This document shows, in pieces, positions 55,469 to 64,000 of a DNA stretch of 64,000 bases. The stretch lies in assembly GCA_018524725.1 (NCBI GenBank), contig JAEUWP010000087.1, forward strand, positions 62,001-126,000, in the 5' to 3' direction. The notes under the pieces are model-generated. The model saw nothing but the letters and a program-made list of their open reading frames with translations, made no database searches and was not told where the DNA came from. Position numbers and translations under genes: made by a program. The stretch is from Podaxis mareebaensis (lineage: Eukaryota > Basidiomycota > Agaricomycetes > Agaricales > Agaricaceae). Position 1 is the first letter of the stretch. Each line of letters opens with the position of its first letter.

Positions 55469-56076
55469 TTACCTCCTGCGGTTGCCTGGCCGCATGATTT
55501 GGCGGAGAAGAAATCTAAGTATCCCTCCGGCCTTCGCTTCATCCTTGGGAAAAATCTTTCCTGTTCGCTTGGTATATTTGCTCAGTGCCTTCTCCGACTC
55601 GAATATGGTGACGCGTTTGGCTGGGTCTCCTCGTACGTCTACCAAGTCGACAAGGTTCACGAACAGGCCCTTGACAATCTAAACAGATTAGTTCCTGAAA
55701 CAGCACGGCCAGTTTGAAATATTAGCGTCTATGACTCACCTTCTTGCATGCAGAAACAGTGTCGGGAAGGGGGTCAACACCCATATGCGTCATCATGGCA
55801 TGCCATCCGCTTAGGTCGTGGATGTCTGTACCGTAGGACGAGTTGAACTGACGAATCAGGGCATCTCGAAAGTCCGACTTGGCCTGCGCCCATTGGGGAG
55901 AATTTTTATCCCATTCATGAACTTGACACAAACGGCGGAACTCGGTCATCGCAGGTGCTGACGGATCATAAGGAAAGCCTTCGTAGTTTGAGAAGAATTG
56001 CTCGAGGGGCTCTGTTGTCCGTTGAGTACTCTGAGTACTTAGTTGCCGAAAGGACCACTCCTTTACCTATAGACAT
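55469..56076 (-). CDS. Array gene D: NLVDLVD family
   Basis: Three exons: 56067-56076 (ATGTCTATAG, 10 nt), then from 56011, then the C-module exon ending at 55469. The join gives MSIEPLEQFFSNYEGFPYDP, MTEFRRLCQVHEW, FRDALIRQFNSSYGTDIHDL, SGWHAMMTHMGV, SACKK. C-module: IVKGLFVNLVDLVDVRGDP, KALSKYTKRTGKIFP, AGGILRFLLRQIMRPGNRRR. Short basic tail. This is the most canonical-looking member and the intact counterpart of the relic at 51580. Its downstream side is next to the transposon. Confidence 0.8.
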
Positions 56077-58380
56077 GGCTCGGGGTATGTTAAGCTGTGC
56101 GAACGTGTTGCGTGGGGGAGGAAAGCAAGGAGACCCAAGACAAGCACGTGTACTCGCGTTGGCTTAGTCCTCGTTATAGCGTCGGGACCCACAGGTGTGG
56201 TGCCAAGTTAAGTACCCCTAGGCGCCCGGTGGATCCGTTTGCTACTATTCGTAGACAGGACCCTAGGAGATTACGTACTTACTTACTGATGGCATTATCC
56301 GCCGCGCTGCAAGAACGACAAAGTTCTTCGATATAAACCCCGTTATACCTGTCAACTCTAAACGACTTAGGTGCCAAATAGAAACTACTAGGAGTAAGCG
56401 ATCTTCTGGGAGAGTAGTCATCCAGCCTCGAGGAAATCAGTCTATATCCAACCCGCAAATGAATTCCAGCCTATAGAGTGGAGAGGAATTAGCCGGGGTG
56501 AGCAAGGGGTGAGAGAGTCGGACATCGGACAAGTAGCCAGATGCCGGAATATTCACATCCAATTACGCATTCATTTACCAGCCAATGAATCAAGGTTAAA
56601 AAGTTAAAACACGTTCCCCCCGCGATACTTGCATGAGTCGCTCCAGCCACTCGGTTGGGAACGCCAGGAATGTGAAGCTCCAAACTGAGATGAAGTGTAA
56701 TAGGCGAACGCCAATGTTATGATGATCCTTTCATCGGGCTGTCACTTTGGGACATACCCGGATCTGTAGTTGACTTCTGGAACTTGAAACGATCTGGGTA
56801 GAAAACCTGTAAGCTGTGGGGCTCTGGAGATCAGCGCTCCGAATCGTATGATACGATGAAAGAGGTGAACCGAGTTCTTGGGAATGCTCCGCGATTTCGC
56901 TGCCGTACTAACCCGACCCTTGCGTTTGTCAAAGCGGACCACAATGAACCTGTAGACATAATGTGCGGAAATTCGGAGTTACCTTTTACTGCATTTACAG
57001 ATGGCCTGGAACCAAACACAAGGACCCTCATCAAGGAATTTCGCCCATCTCCCAGGCCTCAGGCTCCATGATCCGTCCCAGTCACAAGAGAGACCAGGGA
57101 GAATCATCAGCAATACATTCCTGCTACTTAGGAGTGTGTTCAGGAACGTGGGTATATAGAGAGTCAATGAAGCCGTTCTCAATGCGCCAAATTCTTGGAG
57201 TCATAGGTTTTAAGTTAAAAGATGCAACTTCGGCGAAGGACGGTCTTCCAATATCTGGACGTAACTTATCTCACATTTCAGATGGCTGCGCATCCACCAT
57301 CGAGAGCCTACCTCCGTGTAGCAGGTCACCCATCATCATCAATAACCGCTAGGGTGTAGTCAGGGTATATGCACCGGAGGGTGGAACCGGCCCATCGATC
57401 TGAATGAGTTCCTTTTGCAAAGAGCGTCCTCGGTGATGATGGGGACTGGTCAGTTAAGGAAAGCAGATGTCAATAGCAACCTTGATGCATGATGATCAGG
57501 GTGAGAAGGTAAAAGAAGAATGCCCGGATGGGAAGCAAGCTATGACGTTTCTGACTGGGAGAGTCCCATGAGCATGCCTTCCATGAGCTTGGTTCGAAGG
57601 AAGCGCACCTAGAACAGAAATTTGTTCGTCACGCGCAATAGTCACGTATCTCCCAGCAATGGAGGGGTCCATATTTTCAATAAATTTCGGGTTGTCGAAC
57701 GGCATCACCTCTTAGTTACAGCTAGCAGGCGTCCCGCTCATAATTGAATTGTCTCCGACTCGGAGGGGGAAGTAATACTAGTTGTACACTACATGATGTG
57801 CACTGGCTAGTATCCCGGACTCTGAGCTGATTGAAAAGAGTTCCAGGCGCAAGACACGTTGCGTCATGGAATTATTCCATCACCGGCTACAAGGATATGT
57901 GGAACAGAAAGCGCGAGCCCGTCACAAGCCGAGGGTTTTAGACTATGGGATTTTCGAAATCCGAATCTCCGTGGCATTCGCCAATTCTGATACATAGCTC
58001 AACTCCCTTCCTATACCGTACGCAGATGCAAAAGCGAGTGCATTATTTGCAACTTAACGTATAGTATGGCACCGATAGATTCCTACATAAATAGTAGTGA
58101 ATGCCAAACATCCGTTGGATGGCCAAGGTACTGGAAAGGCTGATCCGCTAAACTTGATACCACCAAAAGGGAAGTCCGACTCGGGCCCCCCTGGATTTAT
58201 TTTAGGATCAATCCATTGATGACCCATGTCCTGTGACATCAGCATGAGCAACAGCAACAAACGACTATCGGTTGCTTCATATGTCTGGTGTCTTCGAGTA
58301 TGGATATAAGAGACTGGAGTTCGCTTACTCTTTTAGATCTATTTTTTCTCTCTCTATTCGCCACGTCCTCCTAGCCGCCG
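56077..58380. other. Long intergenic region with a possible decayed PAP2 fragment
   Basis: 2.3 kb without a supported gene. On the minus strand at 57496-57708 a 70-codon ORF ends with CFPSGHSSFTFS, which matches the PSGHSS signature of PAP2/lipid phosphate phosphatases. The other PAP2 motifs (KxxxxxxRP and SRxxxxxHxxxD) were not found nearby, so it may be a relic or chance. The right end is the P450 promoter (TATAAG at 58304). Confidence 0.4.
58304..58309 (+). promoter_or_regulatory. TATA-like box of P450 gene
   Basis: GATATAAGAG, 77 bp upstream of the P450 ATG at 58381. Confidence 0.45.
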
Positions 58381-60856
58381 ATGCTATTCTCTTCTCATTT
58401 AGTTACTACTGCCGCGGGGATTGGGGTCTGTTACTTATTTCTCGTCATCCTGAGGCTTCGACAGACCCGGCTGCATAGGAAGGCAGCCATGCCACCTGGA
58501 CCTCCACTTCGATACCTGGGGTTTGGTGATAACCGGCGCGACATTCCTGCCAGTCAACCATGGAAGGAGTACGCTGCTTGGCACCAGCGTTATGGTGCGC
58601 TTTTTCTCATAAAATATTCGGGGTCGAGTCACTAATTGTGCTATATCAAGGTCCCGTTGTATCGGCAGTCCTTGGAAGCACGGACGTCATTGGTAGGGTT
58701 CGGACACTCTGATGGTCCAGAACCTTGTCCTTACCTTGGCTCCTCAGTTCTCGGAACGATTAAAGCGGCTACTGATCTCTTAGAAAAGCGCGGGAGCATA
58801 TATTCCAGCCGTGCCAGGAATATCATCGGGTGTGTATGCCTGTACTCCATCCGAAAATAATAGAATCAAAGTCTAACCGTCACCCCAAGGGGAGAGATTC
58901 TCTCAAGGTATATGCGAGGAGTTGGGATGCCCTATGGCACGAAATGGAGGAATTGGCGTTCTGTATGCCAATTTCGACAGCTGTATTAGGTCCTATTGTG
59001 CTGACAGCAGCTACAACGACAGCTTATTCATGCTGGATTGTCTGTTGAGACCTCCAAGGGCTACAAGCCACTCCAGTCCCTGGAGGCAAGAATTCTCTTG
59101 AGAGACGTGATGAATGAAGAAGATTCGAACACGTATCCACTCCATGTGCGCAGGTATGCCCTAATTTTACACCAAACTTCTTCCATTACGTATAACTTCA
59201 TACATCATTTATCTGCTTCTAGATTCGCCCTTTCTGTAGTAACGGGCGTGGGTTATGGGAAACGGGTCAAGAGCCTTCAAGACGGTATTGTACTGGAGAA
59301 CATTGAAATCGATCGTTGTGAGTGCCTTCTGTGCTGGAAATAGCATTATTCACTGATACTGGCCCGACCAGACTTGCTCAAGTGAGTTCACGGTTGGCTA
59401 TCAAGTTCCTAACGGTATTTTGATTTATTTACAGAGCATTGTGAGATTTGTTATTTCCTCATTTGTTAGGACTTATTGAAATAAAATTTCTGTCAGGTCA
59501 CTACACTCCATCGTTGAATATGTAAGTCCTAGCTGTGCCCATTCCCTGCTTCCCACTTACTTTCCTCCACAGTGGCCGATCCTTTTGCGTCTCCCAGTAA
59601 GGAGTAACGTGACATTTTCCCTTGCCTTGTGCTCGCTAACTCTGATACAGAAATGCTTGCAATGGTTCCGTTGGACGCCTGATAAAATGCGCCTTCGCGA
59701 TACAAAAGTATACATGAGGTTTCTCGCAGAGGTACGAGGACGCGTGGAAAATGGGACAGCGATGCCGTGTGTTGCCGCATATGGCTTGAACAAACAGGAA
59801 CAATGGGGCTTGAGTGACGTCGAGCTCGCCTACGCCTGTTCGGCTCCTTGGCAAGCTGGAGGGGCTTCTGTAAGTTGGTCGTCTCTTGTGACAATCAATT
59901 TTCTGGCCTGATAACCAGATACTAGACTACGGCCTTTATCGATGTTTTCATTAGTAAGTTTCTTGGCCCTCCACAAACGGGTGTTATTCGACGCTGTTTT
60001 CTAGTGGCAATGCTTCTCTTCCCTTCTGTTGCACGCAAAGCACAAGACGAAATTGATTCTGTTGTTGGGCGAAATCGCCAACCAGAGTTCCAAGACCTCG
60101 ACGACCTTCCATATACAAATGCAGTAATCAAGGAGTTCCAAAGATGGCGACCGATAACACCCCTGGCCATCGCGCACAGTAATCTCTATGCAGACGAGTA
60201 TGAAGGGTGGTTCATACCAAGCGGAAGTACGATATATGCGAACATTTAGTGAGTACACCCTTTCGTAGCTCGTATCATTCCCAAAAATTCCTTGGAAATG
60301 ACGTACGTGTCTGGTGCATGGACTGACCCACCCTCGTTTACATGTGCCAACAGTATGATGGCACGGGACCCTGAGGTCTGTTTATAGTCTTCTTTGCTGA
60401 TCTGCCTACTTGCTTATTATGGACGATGACGGCATGTTTAGATGTTTCCAGACCCTGAAGAGTTTAAGCCTGAGAGGTTCTTAGGAACAGACGCAATTCC
60501 GACGTTTATTGCTGGATTTGGGTTTGGGAGGAGACAGTGCCCCGGGATGCATATCGCATTGAATTCACTGTTTATTTTGGTCGCGAAGTACGCATATCTC
60601 TTCTCTTTATGTTTGTGCGAAGAAGGTTGACCATGTGTGCAGGTTACTCTGGGCTTTTCATATCAGACCGTGTATCGATCCCCTGACCGGTCGTCCGATT
60701 CTTCCCAACCCGGACGATCTAGAAGGAGAGATGTTGGTTCGCCCCAGGAATCTCACTTATAGGCTTGTCTTGAGGGGCGATCAAGAGCAGACACGAGATG
60801 TTATACTTGCAGAGGCTGAGCGTGCGGAAACCGAGGCTCTGGCGTGGGCTGCCTAG
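58381..60856 (+). CDS. Cytochrome P450 monooxygenase
   Basis: Heme monooxygenase anchored in the ER. The N-terminus has a TM anchor (AAGIGVCYLFLVILRL) and a proline hinge (AMPPGPPLRYLGFG). Conserved pieces assembled across about 12 introns: RYGPVVSAVLGSTDVI, AATDLLEKRGSIYSSRAR, GGEILSRYMRGVGMPYG, LIHAGLSVET and LEARILLRDV. I-helix: AGGASTTAFIDVFI. ExxR: KEFQRWRPI. PERF: FKPERF. Heme loop: FGFGRRQCPGMHIAL. The C-terminus ends LRGDQEQTRDVILAEAERAE. All P450 signatures are intact. It resembles basidiomycete P450s labelled O-methylsterigmatocystin oxidoreductase-like (CYP5144/CYP620 kind); the substrate cannot be told. Confidence 0.9.
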
Positions 60857-61763
60857 TCGGGAGATTATGGCGAAACTACAGACTTGAATTCCTTGCCCTT
60901 TGTAACTCGCATCTACTATAATTAGCATGGTGTTTGAAAAATTGTCAGTAGCGAAAAATATTCTGCACCTCTCTGGGCGGGTATCACTACTAGAAGCCTC
61001 TCTAATTGATGCAACTAAATTTTCTACCTTGACCTGCGGTCGAAAGTCTGCAACTGCGAAAACTTACGAACATGCCAAGCTATCGGGTGTTTGAAAACCT
61101 AACTTAGCTCCATTACCTCCCACTTCCTTACAGTGTCAATTGTAGTGGACTCGTGGCGTCAGCGTGTAGGGTGCGGGCCTCTAACCTTTGTGTTAAACCT
61201 GGGAGGGATCGGTCGGGATCTGTGTTATGTCGGTTTTCAGGGGGCCGGCCTGTGGTGGTAAACCCAAACCTTTGAGCCGTACCTGACTATTATTGACTTC
61301 TTTTCTCGTAAGGCATAGGCATGGGGTCCAATGATGGACATGCAGACCGGATGCTGACAACAGCTCAGGGGAAAGTGCGAGTCGGAATCTGTCAAAAAAA
61401 AAAAAAAGATACAAAGAGATTGTAACACAGGGAGATCTCGGGAAACGTTATTAATTGGCATTGTTACAAACGTACGAGCCTTCGCTGAAAGGACGAATCC
61501 ATAAGAAACCAGGCTGAGAAAAATGCGAGGACAAAGGATCAATATCGAGGCAAAGGAAAGGCTGTCCGAGACCAAGGCTACCCAGCGCCCCCGAGTCAGC
61601 GGACTCTTGACATCAGTTCCGTCGTCGGACCTTCTCGTCGTTCCTCTGGAGTCGCGTCCAGTATCATTCGAAGAAGGGAAAACATTTTATCTAGTACACA
61701 AACAGTGCAACACCGACACCTAACCTTCAAGCACTCCTCAGCGGCCTAGTTTGATGATACAGC
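60857..61763. other. Convergent intergenic, nothing recognised
   Basis: 907 bp between the P450 stop and the DJ-1 gene stop. A poly(A) run of 15 is at 61394-61408. No gene supported. Confidence 0.5.
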
Positions 61764-62471
61764 TCAGCAATTCAAATCAATTCCATCTAGTAAATGAGCC
61801 CAATTGTCTGGTATATCCGGCCTTGGCGTTTCCTCGCTAACGGCCTTGACCAGCTCCACAATCTCGGGATCAAAGTGTACCTTCGCGAACTCAGCTGCGA
61901 GGTCAAGTCCAGCGGTAATCCCAGCGCCGCTCCAGATTTTCCCACTGACGACCCACCTCCGGTCGCCTACCCATGTCACTTGCTTACGCAATTTGCCCTG
62001 GAGGGCAAACTCGCGTAGGACAGTTTTATTGGAGCACACACTATGCTCGTCCAAGAGTCCCGTCTGAGCAAGAGCGAGGGAGCCCGTGCAGACAGTTAAT
62101 AAGGCTTTGATTTTGCAGAAGTAGGTGGAGAGGAAGTTTCTACAGTCAGTGGAGAGGACGATATTTGGGTTCGGGCCAGGGACGAGAAGGTAGTCAAGGT
62201 GTGGTGGAGGTTCTTTGAAGGTGTGGGTGGGGTATTGTACTGGGCCTGATGAGGGCTGGACAGACTCTTTAAGGGATTCACCGATGTAGTACCAGTGCAT
62301 TTCTGTGGCCTTTGGAATAAGGCGTTCGGGGAATCCATACGCGGAGACCATACGCCTGGAGTGATTGTTGAGATAGTCAATGGGCGCGGCAGCGTCGAGG
62401 AGTTGGTAGGAGGGAAGGAGGAGGACGCCGATGTGAATAGTTTTTCCAACAAGCGATTCGTATTCGGACAT
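61764..62471 (-). CDS. DJ-1/PfpI (isocyanide hydratase-like) protein 1
   Basis: Single-exon, 235 aa, class I glutamine-amidotransferase-like fold. Start MSEYESLVGKTIHIGVLLLP; the nucleophile elbow is LLTVCTGSLALAQTGLLDEH with the active Cys. HWYYIGESLK and HFDPEIVELV flank it; WSGAGITAGLDLAAEF is the other conserved block. These blocks match the InhA/isocyanide hydratase-type branch of DJ-1/PfpI proteins, commonly used against reactive or cyanide-containing compounds. The neighbouring copy at 63424 is about 85 percent identical, indicating a recent tandem duplication. Confidence 0.85.
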   Translation of the reverse strand: MSEYESLVGKTIHIGVLLLPSYQLLDAAAPIDYLNNHSRRMVSAYGFPERLIPKATEMHWYYIGESLKESVQPSSGPVQYPTHTFKEPPPHLDYLLVPGPNPNIVLSTDCRNFLSTYFCKIKALLTVCTGSLALAQTGLLDEHSVCSNKTVLREFALQGKLRKQVTWVGDRRWVVSGKIWSGAGITAGLDLAAEFAKVHFDPEIVELVKAVSEETPRPDIPDNWAHLLDGIDLNC

Positions 62472-63423
62472 CTATGGAGTTGAGTTAGAAGGTTTGTAAA
62501 GTGGGATAAGATTAAATACGAACGTTTGGAGGGAGAGAGGCGAACTGGTAATACGTGCAGATGGTAGTTCGATTACTTATATTGATGTGGAGGTCGCCCC
62601 CTGCCTCTTTCAGGCTATGATTGTGCGGCGACAGGTTCCTGAGCCAAAGCTAAATCTGACCCCATGCACCAGGGGTTCGTAATTCTTACGATCTACGCTG
62701 TTCAATATCTGATGTTTATGTTATTGGCGAAACCGAAGCATGACCTTGGGGAAGGGATGTTCTATTGAACGTGTTACGAAATGGGTAATCTCCGCCCAAG
62801 TGGTTCACATGCTCCCGGTTCCGTATTCGGGTGGGTAGTGATTTATCCAAATATCTCTGAGCTGCCAGCCTAGTCTGTTCCTGTTACCCCCCATATTCCC
62901 GTTTGTACCTTTGCTTAGACCTCCAAAGAGCGCATTCGTAAATGATTCTTTGAGGATTGGCGAAGAGGTAATGTGTGTACACCACTCAGGACGCGCACTT
63001 CGTCAAATGGAAGCTCCTATTTCTTGCCCCCTTCATTAAGCCCGAAGCAAGAGGCAGCCGAAGCAAGAACAAGAGTGTCACCGCCACATTTTCATCAGAT
63101 GACCCAAGAACCGCAACCACCACTGACACCTAGACTGGAGGCGGAGAACCAGATGTCAAAATTGTCGCGTACACTCGCAGGGGGGCCGGTTCCATCGTGA
63201 GACGTTCGACGCGAAGTCTCAAAAATTGGGCCCTTTGACTGACAAGCAAGCAGGGAGTTCCGGAGAAAGGCTGGGAAGGAGAGGGGAGACCAGCAAGGGG
63301 AGCCTGTAGCCACACCCCAAATATTCCTTCTCGATTGAACAGCGGAATTCAATTTATGCAAACAATACAACACGAACATCTGACTTTCATATGAGTTTCT
63401 GTCTATTCCAAGAATGCCGCTCA
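62472..63423. other. Spacer between tandem DJ-1 genes
   Basis: 952 bp containing the promoter of copy 1 and the 3' end of copy 2. AGCCCGAAGCAAGAGGC and AGCCGAAGCAAGAAC (63038-63071) are a short tandem repeat. No gene supported. Confidence 0.5.
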
Positions 63424-64000
63424 TCAGTTCAAATTAACACCATCCAACAAATGAGCCCAGTCATCTGGCTTATCCGGCTTTGGCGTTTCCTCACTAAGAG
63501 CCTTGACCAATTCCACAATCTCGGGATCAAAGTGCACCCTCGCGAACTCAGCCGCGAGGTCAATTCCAGCGGTAACCCCAGCACCGCTCCAGATTTTTCT
63601 ATCTACGATCCACCTCCGGTCGCCTATCCATGTCACTCCCTTACGCAATTTGCCCTGGAGAGCGAATTCGCGTAGGACGGATTTATTGGAGCATACACTA
63701 TGCCCGTCCAAGAGCCCCGTCTGTGCAAGAGCGATGGAGCCCGTGCAGACAGTTAATAAGGCCTTGAGTTTGGGGACGTAGGTGTGAAGGAAATTGATAC
63801 AGTCAGCGGAGAGGACAATGTCCGGCTCTGGGCCAGGGACGACAAGGTAGTCGAGGTGTGGCGGAGGTTCTCTGAAGGTGTGGGTTGGGTATTGTGCAGG
63901 CCCTGAAGTAGGCTGGACGGGTTCTTTGAGTGATTCACCGATGTAGTACCAGTGCATTTCTGTGGCCTTTGGGATGAGGTGTTCGGGGAGCTTATATGCG
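63424..64000 (-). CDS. DJ-1/PfpI protein 2, 5' end beyond the window
   Basis: Nearly the same as the gene at 61764: PKATEMHWYYIGESLKEPVQ, LLTVCTGSIALAQTGLLDGH with the active Cys, GDRRWIVDRKIWSGAGVTAG, and the end DDWAHLLDGVNLN. The frame is open to the window edge at 64000 (KLPEHLIPK), so the start lies outside. No lesions in the visible part. Confidence 0.85.
   Translation of the reverse strand, partial: AYKLPEHLIPKATEMHWYYIGESLKEPVQPTSGPAQYPTHTFREPPPHLDYLVVPGPEPDIVLSADCINFLHTYVPKLKALLTVCTGSIALAQTGLLDGHSVCSNKSVLREFALQGKLRKGVTWIGDRRWIVDRKIWSGAGVTAGIDLAAEFARVHFDPEIVELVKALSEETPKPDKPDDWAHLLDGVNLN

Overview
This window is from a filamentous basidiomycete, most likely a wood- or litter-decaying agaricomycete. 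The genes are split by many 45-60 bp GT-AG introns. The gene set includes two laccases, a copper-radical (glyoxal) oxidase, a basidiomycete-type P450 with the heme motif FGFGRRQCPGM, a CFEM/GPI protein and an F-box-like protein of the kind expanded in Agaricomycetes. No rRNA gene or tRNA could be supported, and there is no CRISPR or operon structure.

Layout. 1.0-5.7 kb: beta-carbonic anhydrase, a multi-pass membrane protein with one apparent internal stop, and a small membrane-anchored SnoaL/NTF2-like protein. 6.7-13 kb: glyoxal oxidase (-) and laccase 1 (+), separated by 2 kb holding a 181-bp MITE and a minisatellite. 13.7-25 kb: a coiled-coil protein, a UBE3C/Hul5-type HECT ligase and a large hydantoinase-DUF917 fusion. 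25.6-32.3 kb: PFF1-type M28 vacuolar protease, laccase 2 and a tiny secreted peptide. 34.5-47 kb: housekeeping and orphan genes, including a 71-aa Cmc4-like twin-cysteine protein hidden behind exons of 9 and 22 nt, a DPBB secreted protein, an orphan with repeated SUMO-consensus motifs, a Rex4-type exonuclease, a CFEM protein and an F-box protein. 47.8-56.1 kb: a tandem array, all on the minus strand, of an unnamed two-module gene family. 58.4-64 kb: a P450 and two tandem DJ-1/PfpI proteins, the second cut by the window end.

The most unusual region is the 47.8-56.1 kb array. It holds five intact-looking or lightly damaged members, one frameshifted and truncated copy and one relic. A three-gene unit of about 3 kb (B-C-D) appears to have been duplicated. 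One D copy was then mostly lost, one C copy became a pseudogene, and a TA-flanked DNA transposon carrying a transposase C-terminal remnant landed beside the other D. Member A has duplicated its own N-terminal module. The family recurs as small basic proteins with an NLVDLVD signature; I know no assigned function.

Gene models were assembled by eye from ORF pieces, splice consensus and codon phase. Where exon phases sum correctly the models are likely right; multi-exon genes given only as spans may have small boundary errors.
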